Shown one piece after another: positions 12,527 to 23,429 of a stretch of 64,000 nt of DNA. Below the pieces are notes generated by a model. It did no database searches, had not been told where the DNA came from, and saw only the letters and a program-made list of their open reading frames with translations. The position numbers and the translations under genes were made by a program. The DNA is from Paramecium octaurelia (Eukaryota > Ciliophora > Oligohymenophorea > Peniculida > Parameciidae): NCBI GenBank assembly GCA_905182995.1, contig CAJJDP010000002.1, positions 1 through 64,000 of the forward strand, written 5' to 3'. Position 1 is the stretch's first letter; each line of letters starts with the position of its first letter.

Positions 12527-14841
12527 TCATTATTTTGCTTTTTTATTCATTTTAAGTTTATCTACACTATTGAATGGATCCATGTATTATCTTATTGATC
12601 CGCTATTTAAACTGTTTTACATTTAAACTCTCCTTTACATTTCTTCTATTTTTTATTTATAGGCTATTCCCTTTTCTAACTAATCAGCTATTGCAGAATT
12701 TCCCCTTCTGCCTTGAGAGTTATTTGAATTATAATTTCTATCATTCATATTGAAATCTTATGATTATGTGGTGGGTCTGCTTGGTATTCGGAGTCTTTTC
12801 AATCTAGTATTATAAAAATTTATTAATTACTTCAAAGTTTCACTTATGAAATAAAAATTTTCAAACATTGGTGTAAATTTATTTTCATCATCGCTTTATA
12901 AAGATTTTTATAATTCTAACTTAAATGAAACCTCTCCTTTCTTAAATTCACTTGGATCAAAATTGAAGGATGTTAAATTAGGCTTGAAAGGTGGATCGAT
13001 TTTTCTTCTTATTACATCCCTTAAATCTATAGATGCAAATAGTGGATGCTATAATATTGCATCAGCATCTCCTCTTATACCTAATCTTTACTCAGGATTT
13101 TTTGTCAATAATCGTCGGATTAAGTCTCTTGCTTCTGGACTACCAATGTTAGGGGGAAATGAAAGAGGGTCACTTAAAATGCTCTTGAATATTTAATTTG
13201 TATCTCTAGAATAATAGGGAGGTAATCCTGTGATAAGCTCATAAAATAATGCTCCTAAACAGTAATAATCGACTGCATAAGTGTGTCCTTATTGTTATAG
13301 CATTTCTGGTGCCATATATTCAGGTGAACCACAGAAAGAGTATGCTTCATCATCAGATGCCATATTTGGTCTTGCTAGACCAAAATCTGCCACTTTCAAA
13401 TGTCCTTCGCTATCTATTAGAATGTTTTCTGGTTTTAAATCTCTATACAATATATTTTGGCAATGTATAAATCCTATAGCAATACAAACTTCAATAAAAT
13501 ATAACTTAGCTTGTTCTTCTGTCATTCTCTTCACTTTTCTTAATTAATTAAATAATTCTCCTCCTGGACAATATTCCATCCCAAAACACACCCAGTTCCT
13601 AGATTCAAAAGCACATTCCAATTAACAGATGAATTATTTTGATAAATGTTAATCACTTAAATTTAATTACACCATAACATCTCTTTCATTTTAAACAATA
13701 GTTTATTTTTAATTTTCTAATATGAATTATTTAGAAATTAATTTCAAAGCAAGAAATCTGCCATTGCTTTTTGATCTAACTAAATACACTCTGGAAAATC
13801 CTCCCATTCCAATACATTGTAAAAATTAAAATGATTTTAAACTTAACTTGTTTGAATCGCAAGTGCAATGCAACGGTTATAATTTTATAGTTTTTCTATT
13901 TAAAAATTATAAATCTTTTCCAATCAAACTTAAATAATGATCTAAAGCTATATTTTAATCAGTTGTTTGAAATCCAATAATGTTTTTATCTTGAAATAAT
14001 ACACTTAATAATTACTGTCAATGCATTGCGTCATAAGAAAATTTACCAAATTGTCCGTGGTTCCATAAGCACAATCAAATCTTAGTTCAGTCATCTTATT
14101 ATTTGAATCATACAAATGTATTATAATATAAGAGCCTGAAGATAAAGGTCTTTCAGTGATAAATCCAGAAATTTGATTTACTTCTTTTGCTTAGTCATTA
14201 CTTTTAGCTCTAGTTTATCCATTTGAAAGGGTTTTTTAGTATTATTGCAGTAATTATTTAAAGTTAAAGTCTACAGATGAAGTAATGGGGCTCTTGGCTC
14301 TATTGTGATCATCTTTAGGTTGTTGAATTTTATTCAACAAATTCATAATATTTTAAGATGACATACTCTTATGATTTTAAGACGGTTCAGTTGATAATTT
14401 AGGATTTTTGTTTTATTGCTCAGTTGATTTCGGTTTGGATGGCTTAACACTATGTCTCTCTTCAAAGGTATTTTTCCTTTATTCTTCTTTTTGCTGTAAT
14501 TCTTTAGAGTTCTAAGTTTTAGAATTAAGCTTCGATGCATTTGATAAGTAGTTTTAATAATAACTAGACACATAATTGTTATTAACAGCATTATTAAACT
14601 TGGTTATTGGTAGTTATTTTTTTTGAGGCTATGTTAAATCACTTTATTTAACTTTGTCTTCCCTTTGAGTGAGACTTCCACTTTTTACAACATTCAAAGT
14701 TACGTGATTTTTAAGTTGAATGTTAATGGATGGGACAACTACTTTTGTTTGGAATTGCTTAAATAACTTTATTTATTACTTATGGTTATATAAATCCTTA
14801 TCCTAAATACAATTGTTTCTAACTTGTATAGGGAGATCCAT
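12527..14841 (-). CDS. AGC-family protein kinase
   Basis: Starts [16 protein letters not shown] at 14841 and ends at TGA 12527-12529. A Ser/Gln-rich N-terminal region of about 300 residues comes first. The kinase domain follows with a glycine loop ([12 protein letters not shown]), catalytic Lys (LALKLI), catalytic loop [13 protein letters not shown] (VADFGLAR), activation segment [12 protein letters not shown], and [12 protein letters not shown]. The YRDLKPEN form and the CG-x-PEY-x-APE segment are typical of AGC kinases such as PKA, PKG and Akt. The AGC C-terminal tail is present, with an FENFYF hydrophobic-motif-like sequence. After it comes a Gln-rich extension of about 90 residues. A 32-nt intron near 14020 restores the frame. 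No cyclic-nucleotide domain is recognisable in the N-terminal part. The start codons of this gene and the next kinase gene face away from each other across 84 bp. Confidence 0.9.
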
Positions 14842-14925
14842 TTAGAAATGGTTTCTGGTTTTAAGACATAATTTGAAAAATAATATAAAATTCTCAAAAA
14901 TTCAAAAATTATAATAGAAAATAAG

Positions 14926-16576
14926 ATGGACCTATTCTATTAAGGTTGGTTTGCTCGAATAATAGAGGTCTAAGTAGATAAAATTAACAATTAGGAAGTC
15001 ATCCTGGGGTAAGGGGGATATGGAACAGTTTTAAGAGGAAAGATGAAGATAGAAAATAGTAATAATACAAAAGAAACAAGAGAAGTTCCAATCGCAATAA
15101 AAAGAATTAACCTTTCCCCTTAAACAGAAAAGAAATCATTAGGAGGGCATTAATTAAATTGGGAATCTATAAAACTAGAGCTTTCAGTTTATGAACAAAT
15201 TAAATCTAAAAATATTGTTTAATTGTATGGGAGCGAATAAAAGGGAAATCATTACTATTTATATTTAGAATTATGCGATGGAAATCTGTTGAATTGCATA
15301 ATGAACGGAAATGACGATGCACCACTTAAGCAGGAAGAAGCAATTAGATATTTCATAAAAATATTTGATACACTTTAGTTGTTGTAGAAATCTAAATATA
15401 AAAGAACTGAAAATAATAAAGAGTCTTTGTACCATAGAGATATTAATGTTAAAAATATTCTCTTTAAAAAGTGCTCAGTAGGTAATCAAATAAAATTATG
15501 TGATTTTGGCATTGCTTAATATAGTTCATAATCAGGTAATTAAAATAAAAGTTTGATTAAAGAAGTTGGAACACCAGTAAAATATACCATTTCATAATTA
15601 GGCTTTTAAAAGTCCAGAGAATTTTCAAAATCAATTATGCGACTATGAAAAAAATGAAACTTGGAGTTTAGGAACATTATTAATTTGCCTTTTATTTGGC
15701 TATTAATTATTCTTGTAGAATATTTAATTATTTGAGGGTAATAATAAAGATGGACATTTGGACTGGATAAGCAAGTAAGTAATTAAGCATGAAATTTCAA
15801 CTGAAGTAAAGCAATTACTCTTCGGATTATTGTAAAATGAACCGAAAGAAAGAATGAGTTATAAATAAATTAGTGAGTCTTAATGTTATAAATTGTATGG
15901 GAATAATCCACCTAACAGATCCTTAATTCCTCGTAGTATTTAACGACTAATGTAAAATAATTTTGAATACTTAACATAACTCTTCATCAACTTGGATCAA
16001 AATCTATTTAAGTAAATACCTGAAGATCTACTTTTTTTTTTATTCTAGCATTATAAGAATTTGGTGTACAAATAATGTTAAAATTACAGCGGGTATTACA
16101 AAAGTATAGATTCTAAAGATCCTAGCCTATCAATCACTAAATACAAAGTAATACCAACCTAATTATAAAAATATCATTAGTTTTTTCAAAATATACGATT
16201 TGAAAATGATACTCAAAATGACGACTAAATGATCTGCTTTTGGAGAAAATTCTCTTAATCAGATAGAATGTGTGTTTATAAAGATAGCCAAAGATATTAT
16301 TATCTCAATATTCTGTTTGAAGTTCTTGAAAAATTATAGATTGATTAATAAGGACTTGAAAAGCAGATTTTAGAATTGAACAAAAAAAAAAAGCAATACT
16401 CAGAAAAAGAAGAAAAACTAAATAAAAAACTATTAAACATAGAAAAATTGAAGGAGTAAAAAGATGAGCATTTTAATAAATTTAATGACTTGATTTCAGG
16501 TTTAACATAATATTTTGACTGGAATAAAGAAAAACCTGATGATTCTTAAATAAATTAATCTTAAAAATATAATTGA
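14926..16576 (+). CDS. Divergent protein kinase with C-terminal coiled coil
   Basis: Starts MDLFYQGWFARIIEV. The kinase domain opens with a glycine loop LGQGGYGTVLRG, a catalytic Lys in PIAIKRI, an unusual catalytic loop HRDINVKNIL (Asp-Ile-Asn-Val instead of the usual Asp-Leu-Lys-Pro), and DFG in CDFGIAQ. A 25-nt intron (GTAAAA...TTAG, near 15570) lies between the activation segment and the helix holding SPENF. The C-terminal lobe contains ETWSLGTLLICLLFG. After the kinase domain come about 200 residues ending in a Lys/Glu coiled coil. The closest style is the divergent ULK-like kinases abundant in ciliates, but I cannot assign it. The next gene starts only 24 bp after the stop. Confidence 0.85.
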
Positions 16577-16600
16577 TATTTTATTAAATAACGATTAATA

Positions 16601-18060
16601 ATGGATTTCGATAGAAAGCATATATTGCTAAACGAATTTCGCAAAATCAATATTGACCTTGATCAGCCTATATCAGAGAATGTGATCTTTCAATTCCTTG
16701 ATGAGAAATCACATGGCACTTTTGATAACTCAATTGCTTTATAATTACATTAATAAGTCATACAACATTACCAAAAATTAACAATCAATAATTTTATTAA
16801 TGTGTATTTATAAGCTGAAACCATTCTTAACAACAAGATTGATAAAGCAAGAATAGAAATTCAAAACTTAACCGTGACAAAGTAATAATCATAGTAGGCG
16901 TTGTTAAATATTAAAAAATAGGAGCAATTAAATAAGTATGGAATAATGGAAGACAGTATTCTTATTATTAATCATGTGCATGCAGTTGTCAATAAACTAA
17001 GTTTATCAATGAAAGTGTTTATTTTAATGTCTAGTTCGACAACAAGCTTTTAAACACCATCATAAAATGATTTAGATTGGAATGATGCATATGAATTGTA
17101 AAATTCTATACTAGGTTTAGTCCTATTGAAAATGGATCCGAGGTTGTCAACGTATATGTTAAAGCCTATTAAGGAAACTCAACGATTGACATTGGATAAG
17201 CTACATATGCAGTTCAATAATTCAATAGCTAAGCCTAAACAAATGTTGAAGCTAAACTCCAATGCATCAAACCATATTCCGGAGTTGTTATATTATCAGG
17301 TTTATGGGTTTTTTCAAAAGTATAAATTTCATATTAAAGCAGACAAAATATTTTAGTGATCTGATATAGGAGTTAGATACTCAAATTTAATAATTAAAGA
17401 ATGATCTTACAGATTTTGAAAATGATTTACCAACCCTTCAAGCAATTTTTCCAAACACTCTAATTTCCAATTCAGAGGCAAATCAAAATGTTTATTAATC
17501 CAGCCCAGAGAAGCAAATTGACAATATTGGAAATATTGAATAATAAACATTGAATAAATATCTCGTGGCTATTATGGCTCTGCTAATTACGCTATCATCT
17601 CTAGATAGATGCTGTTATTTAGATGTAATTTGATTTTTTATTTAGATTTTAATAATACTAGTTTATTCAATAAATTTTAAGAATTAAACTTTAGATGCAA
17701 AATTGCTAAAATAAATTTCAGTAGCAACATTTGTTTCCTTTGCTTTAGACATTGTATGGGTAGTGATATATGTTGTGGTATATTAAAGATTATATAAAAA
17801 GCAAATTACAGCCTCTTTGGTCTGACATAGACACACCTGATATGGGGATATAAAAAATAATTGTCGTAACTGGAGTCCTGTTATTTATTACAAAGCTACC
17901 CTTTTCATTTCTATGTGCTTATTTATCAAAGTAAGCTCAGGGAATCATTCCTGAATTTTAAGTCAAAGCAGATGAAAATGACCTATCGGGTTTACAACCA
18001 TTGGAATATTAAAATATCAGTAGAAATGAGAGCCTATCTTCCTATTAACAATACAAATGA
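16601..18060 (+). CDS. C2-like membrane protein with C-terminal transmembrane helices
   Basis: Starts MDFDRKHILLNEFRKINI. An N-terminal EF-hand-like helical region (VIFQFLDEKSHGTFDNSI) and a Gln-rich coiled coil lead into a beta-rich section resembling a C2 domain (KFINESVYFNVQFDN, then EVVNVYVKAYQGNSTIDIG). After a 23-nt intron near 17320 there is a second coiled coil (ELDTQIQQLKNDLTDF). Then come about three transmembrane helices (LVAIMALLITLSSL, ATFVSFALDIVWVVIYVV, IIVVTGVLLFITKL) and a short Ser/Gln tail. The order resembles a ciliate family with an EF-hand-like part, a C2-like part and a membrane anchor, but I know no function. A frame change in the middle (16990-17110) needs an intron I could not place. 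Other introns are near 17620 (21 nt) and 17790 (34 nt). Confidence 0.7.
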
Positions 18061-18087
18061 ATAATTATTATTAAATAAAAATCATGA

Positions 18088-19566
18088 TCATTTTTTTCCT
18101 TTTTATCTGAAAGATTATCCTTTTCCAAAAGATTTATTACTTTTAAATGATGAATTTCCCTTTTTATTACCACCAAAAGACTTACCACCATGTTATTTTC
18201 CTCCAAAAGACTTTCCACCTTATGGTTTTCCTCTAAATGGCCTACCACCTTGTTGTCCACCAAATTTACCTCCTCTTCCGAAAGATTTTCCTTCAGATCT
18301 ATTTTCACTTCCGAATGATTTTCCTCTACCTCCAAATGACCTACCTCCTCTTTGTCCGCCAAATTAACCACCTCGTCCTCTTCCTCTTCCTCCAAAAGAC
18401 TTTCCTTCAGAATTATTATCACTTCCGAATGATTTTCCTCTTCCTCCAAAAGACTTCCCTCCTTGTTGTCCACCAAATTTACCTCCTCTTCCTCTGAAAG
18501 AACTTCCTTCTGATCTATTATCACCTCCTCTTCCTCTTCCTCTGAAAGAACTTGCTCCTGATCTATTATCACCTCCTCTTCCTCTTCCTCTGAAAGAATT
18601 TCCTTCAGATCTATTTTCGCCTCCGAATGACTTTCCTCTTCCTCCAAAGGGTTTTCTTTCTTAACTATGACTATCACCACCAAATTATTTATTATTTCTT
18701 TGGCCACCTTAAGCTGAGAAGCTCCTACTATTTTATGGTTTTCCTTCAAACTTATTATTTCTAAAACCATTAGCATCAGAACTTTATGATCGTTATCCAA
18801 AATTTCTATTTTCCCCTTTTTGGAATGAATTATCTTATGTTCTCATTTTTCCTGTTTTCTTAAACTTACCATTCTTTTATTTAAACATACTATTTTTTTT
18901 AATTCCATCCTGTTATTAATTTTTATCTTTCTTAAATTTTTTTGATTTTTAATTATTTTGCTTAATAATTTCATCTAAGTCTCTAGCTTTATCACTTCCT
19001 TTTTCCTTGATCTCTTTTTTCCATTATTCAATAGCAACTTTGTTTTATCTTTTTTCCTTATGTTCTTCTCTCATTTTTTTGATTTTCATTTATTTATTTA
19101 ATTTTTTACTATGTTTTTTCATTTTTTCTTCTTCTTTTTTATTTTTTTCATCCCTCTTTTTCTCAATTTTTAACTTGATTTTATCCATTTACTTAGGACT
19201 CTTAAACATTTCAACTTCAAAATCATCAGGTCTTTGAACAGGAACCTAAATTAATTAAATAATATTTTTTACTCCTTCTTATGTTAAATATGCTATTGAT
19301 CTCTATACATTTGCAAAGGTAATTTGATAAATTTACACTTCCCTTTATGCTTCCTCATTCCCTAAAGTTGCATCTATTAATATTTTATCATCTGAAGTTG
19401 CTGTCATATGTTCATTCCATGGCACTTTTTTCATTAGTTTCTTCTTCTCTGACTCCTCTGCATTTTAAATTGGAACATATGTTTAAAAAAACTCCTCTCT
19501 TATCTCTTTTGCTTTCTTTTTCAATAGATCTTATTTCTCTTATTCTGTGAATAATTACTTTACCAT
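18088..19566 (-). CDS. EBP2: rRNA-processing protein EBP2 with RGG tail
   Basis: The N-terminal 240 residues match EBP2, the nucleolar factor needed for 60S subunit (27S pre-rRNA) maturation. After an acidic/Lys-rich start comes VPWNEHMTAT, then a helical region with VPVQRPDDFEVEMFKSPKQ, equivalent to the family's RPxDYFAEMxKSDxxM segment. A Lys-rich helix follows (KKLNKQMKIKKMREEHKEKR). EBP2 normally stops soon afterwards. Here it continues for about 210 residues of Gly/Arg/Phe/Ser repeats (RGRGRGG, SFGGRGKSFG), an RGG/FGG-type RNA-binding, phase-separation-prone tail. An overlapping frame gives a long Glu-rich ORF that is only a shadow. The gene needs no intron in the parts I read. It converges with the C2-like gene at a distance of 27 bp. 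Confidence 0.88.
18490..18640 (-). repeat. 48-bp tandem repeats in the RGG tail
   Basis: Near-identical 48-bp units encode FRGRGRGGDNRS plus four variable residues. Two are full copies and flanking copies are degraded. Shorter KSFGG-type units fill the rest of 18160-18700. Confidence 0.8.
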
Positions 19567-19645
19567 AAATAATAAATAATAAATTATTTAATATTTTTAT
19601 ATATATGTCCTATATATCTTCAAACCTCTGATTAAATTGTGTAGC

Positions 19646-20691
19646 TCACTGTTATTAAGAAGAACTTATATCACTACTCATACCCGTCTTGGGTATGTCT
19701 ACCCAAAACTTTTTCAGCTTCTAAAATGCAACACAACATTAAGGATGAGAATTCTTGTCTGGATGTACTGATTTTGCATAAGTTTTGTATTCTTGTTTCA
19801 AAATAGCCTTCTACTGGCTCTAAGCATATTTCTTCAAAGCTCCTTCCGGGAGCAGCAGCATTTTATAAACGACCATAATCTATTAGAGTTATTCTGACGA
19901 ACTTATTCCCTGTTTAGCACAATAGCGGTTAGCATGATTCATCGCAGCCTTATCCACTTCCACTTCAGTTTCTCTAAAAGCTCTAATAATCTTTTATTTT
20001 TCAGCGTTATTACCTTACGATAATAATCTGACAGCTTTCATGTATAATTCATTTTAAAGTTTCTCATACCTTTAATTTTAGAATGAATTCTTACATATCA
20101 TTCGTTTGTCTAATATTTTCTTATTTCTGTTTTTTCAACTGTTGTTTTAATAACTATTTGCATTCTTTACATCTAGTTTATCCTGGATGTTATGGATTTA
20201 GTATACATTTACCATGTTTTTTAGGTTATTGATTTTATGACTATTAATTTAACTTCGTTTTTTATTGAGATTATTTACTTGGATAAATAATTTATTTACA
20301 TATCATGACATTATCCACATTCATATTCATGAGTTAGATCATCAAATTTTGCTTCCCATTGATGACCTTATTAACATTATAATTTTAAAGGCCCAATAGA
20401 AATAACTTTAAATTTTAAAGTTTCTATTATATTTTTTAAATGTTCTGGAATTCTCTCTATTTTCACTGTCTCTTCCATTTGTTTTAAAAGGTAAAAGTAG
20501 TTATTTTCTTTAAGTTTTCTTTCCTCCTCATCTTCATTTACTTTCTGTTCATAGATAAAACTATGAATGGATTCTTCTTACCATTTTTCACAAATGTTGG
20601 CATTTTCAGAGATATGACTTAAGTTATCACATTCATTAAAAAGAACTTCATCCAAATTGAAAGATTCTTCATCAATACATAAAGATTCCAT
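19646..20691 (-). CDS. Zinc-finger protein with C-terminal J-domain
   Basis: Starts MESLCIDEESFNLDE at 20691 and ends TGA 19646-19648, about 325 residues. A central Cys/His-rich section (CQQGHQWEAKFDDL, ECGQCHD, then KCILNPQHPG, RCKECKQ) looks like a zinc-binding module. A Lys/Gln-rich helix comes next. The last 80 residues hold a J-domain-like HPD motif (EYKTYAKSVHPDKNSHPQ) preceded by a helix and followed by a short one (FQKLKKFW). J-domains stimulate Hsp70 ATPase. The HPD lies at the extreme C-terminus, so this would be a type III (no Gly/Phe, no CxxCxGxG) co-chaperone. A 22-nt intron between GQCHD and the Gln-rich segment restores the frame. The upstream coiled-coil gene ends only 32 bp before this start. 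Confidence 0.72.
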
Positions 20692-20723
20692 TTTTTAGTG
20701 TATTTAAGGTGTATTTTCACATT

Positions 20724-22908
20724 TCATAAAGTTTGTTTCTTGTGAGGAGTTGCCCTAAACACTTGAGTCACACTAAATTTAAATTATATATTTACAGTTG
20801 ACTAAACTTTTTTAATCATTTCACAATCGAACTCAGTATCCATTTAACATGACTTCTCAGTTGAAGAAGTTTAATTAGAAACCTATTTCTCAATGTAACT
20901 TTTTAATCTATTTAATGATATACCTTTTATTATAGAATTCGTTTCTTTACAAACTAGCATGGATGATTTAATTCATTTTTTAGTATTACTAATTTAATTA
21001 ATTAAAGTCTTCTCTTGATTTGAAGTAATTATATACATCAAATGTCTATGAAACCTTATTAAGTATAATTTAAAAATATCATAATCATAAATCTTGTCTC
21101 CTTTCATTATCATAATTTGATTGAAGGTTCAAATCTTAATAAGTAACTTTGTATTCATTCAGCATTGATTCTATCTATCTAACCTCAGTTTGAACAACTA
21201 CTTTGATTTCATTTGCCTTCTCTATCAAATTGGATTATTTTTGTACAAAATTATCATATATTTTTTTTTACTTAATGCACTCCTTAACTTATTTATAAAG
21301 TTCAGAATTTTTGTCGTTAATTGATATATTTCTTTCAATTTGTAAGGTTTCTACTTTTTTCTTCTTCTCATTAACCTTGTCAGCTTCGGCATCTATCACA
21401 TGTTATTAATCACTGGCTATATTCTGTAATTTGTCAACTTCTTCTTGAAGTTAATTTTTCATTAATTCATATTCTTCTATTTTTCTTGTTAGTTTTTAAA
21501 GTTCCTCTGATTGATTCTTAGTTCTATTAAGTAAATTCTAGCTCTCAATGAGTTTATTTAATTTTTATTTATTTATCATGTAAGCTGAATTTTCATTGTC
21601 TAATTGTTACATAAATTGTTGTAGATTAAATTCCATAGATTGTTTTTCTGAGTAGATTTGATTATATATGGCTATGTTTAGATGATTGATTACTTTATTT
21701 TTTTTAAATTTCTTCTTTTAAATCAGATAATTTCAAATCTTCCAAAGTTGTTCCAATGGTGCAGTCATCCTACTTACATTCAAGTTTAATCTCACGCAAA
21801 CTGTTATACATTTTTGATGAAATCTATTGAGCCTTCTGTATTTCATTTAAAGCCTCAAGATTTTTTTGTCTTTGAATTGGATCTTTTTCCTTCTTAGCTA
21901 AGATCTTCAAGTTTTCCTCTCTATCCTTTAAGGTATTAGAGTATTCATAAATGACTTGGACAATAGGTACATCCTCCTTAATGTAGAGATCATCTTAACG
22001 AAAATATTATTCTAACTGAAAAAATAGTAAAAATTTTTACAGCTTTAAGATCTTGAAGTTGGTTATTCACAATCTCAAAGCGTTTAGTAATTTTAGAAAC
22101 GTTGGATTCCTACTCTTCAATCCTTGATTTGAATATTGATATGTTGAGTTCCTAAGATGCTATTGAATTATTGATTTTATTAATATCATGTTCCAATTCT
22201 CTTTGATAATCCTTTAACTCTTATTCATTCTTATAACTTCGACGAAGCCTCTCTTTTTGATCTATCAAACCTTTCAAAGTTTCTATAACGAGGCTCAAAT
22301 TTCTTTTCTTTTCTGAATGCTAATTATTCAAGTCTTTTAACTAAGATATAAATAAATAATTTTTATTACTCCATTTTAGTGATCAATAATGCTTTCACTA
22401 ATCTTCTAGATTTCATAATTTTCCTCCTATAAGATCTGATTGGTTTTATTTTTGACTTCCTCCAACTCCAATTTTAAAAATTTAGTTCGATTTACACACT
22501 CTTTGAGATTTTTTTAGTAATACTAAAATTATTAACCCTCACCTACATTTAAGTATTTATATATAAACCTTAAGATTATGTATAAATTTATTGGTTCTTT
22601 TTTAGTTATTCAATAACAAAGGCGGCTTTTTTCAATAATTCAGAAGAATATCTCTCGTTTAATTAAAGAGCCTATTCATTAATTTTCTTCCAACCCTAAA
22701 ATAACTCTGTGTTTTTGACTCGTTGGCAAACACTTTGTGAAAAAAAAGATAGATCATTATCAACTTAGGGTGGAAAAATATTAGAGACATCTAATTAAGT
22801 GAATATAATACAATCTTCGGAAGTATTCCAGCAATAATAAGCTGTTAGCGCAAATATGATCACCACTGAAGTAGCAATTCCAATTTTCTATATATTATTG
22901 AGCTTCAT
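20724..22908 (-). CDS. Membrane-anchored coiled-coil protein
   Basis: Starts MKLNNIQKIGIATSVV and shows a hydrophobic N-terminal segment (residues 8-27), either a signal peptide or, more likely, a signal anchor. A Cys-containing linker (YYCWNTSEDC) follows. Nearly all the remainder, about 650 residues, is Lys/Glu/Gln-rich coiled coil. Introns include a 20-nt one near 22535 (GTGAGG...TTAG). The C-terminus is Ser/Thr-rich (QTSSTEKSCQMDTEFDC). No enzymatic motif is visible. A tether or organelle-surface filament is conceivable but unproven. The stop is TGA 20724-20726. Confidence 0.7.
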
Positions 22909-23033
22909 TGTTTTGTTAATTTAAATAATTTGAAATAAAAAATAGCTCAAAAAAATATAAAATTGATTTATTCATAAATACTTAAAATTTTTATCCGCAT
23001 CATGTTTACTCTACTTATAAACAATTTTTGCCC

Positions 23034-23378
23034 TCAAATGTATTACAAATCATACCAGTAATTACAACTATCAATTTTGGGAGTTAGATCAAGTTTATTA
23101 AAAAATATCTGATTTGAACATCTACCTCTAGAAATAGAATGATCTCTGTTAGAATTTAAACTTTTTGCATCCTTATGTCTGTTGAATTCGTAGGATTGAC
23201 AAACATTCGTAAAATTTTCTATATCCATTAGGCTGATTTAAAGCATCTTATTAACTCTTTATGTCTATTAGGCATCAACAGCCTTCTTCTCTTTAGCCAA
23301 CTTGGTAAAAATTGCTTGTTTGCGTCTAGTATACAAGTCTTCTCGATTTTTTAATATTAGTATATTGTTTACTTTCAT
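23034..23378 (-). CDS. Small hypothetical protein
   Basis: The roughly 114-residue protein starts MKVNNILILKNREDLYTR and ends at TGA 23034-23036. It is open throughout in the glutamine code with no intron. Basic N-terminal half (KLAKEKKAVDAQQTQR), Ser/Asp-rich middle (DHSISRGRCS), and two Cys. I recognise no domain. It sits 51 bp after the stop of a larger gene on the same strand. Confidence 0.6.
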
Positions 23379-23429
23379 TTGTTTCTATTCAAACAATATA
23401 AATATTATATAAAAACATGCAAACTAATT

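Noticed and set aside
18045-18800. 251-residue Glu-rich minus-strand ORF (MDNDHKVLMLM...)
   Set aside because: It is the shifted frame of the RGG tail of EBP2. The RGG frame continues the EBP2 N-terminal domain and ends in TGA at 18088.
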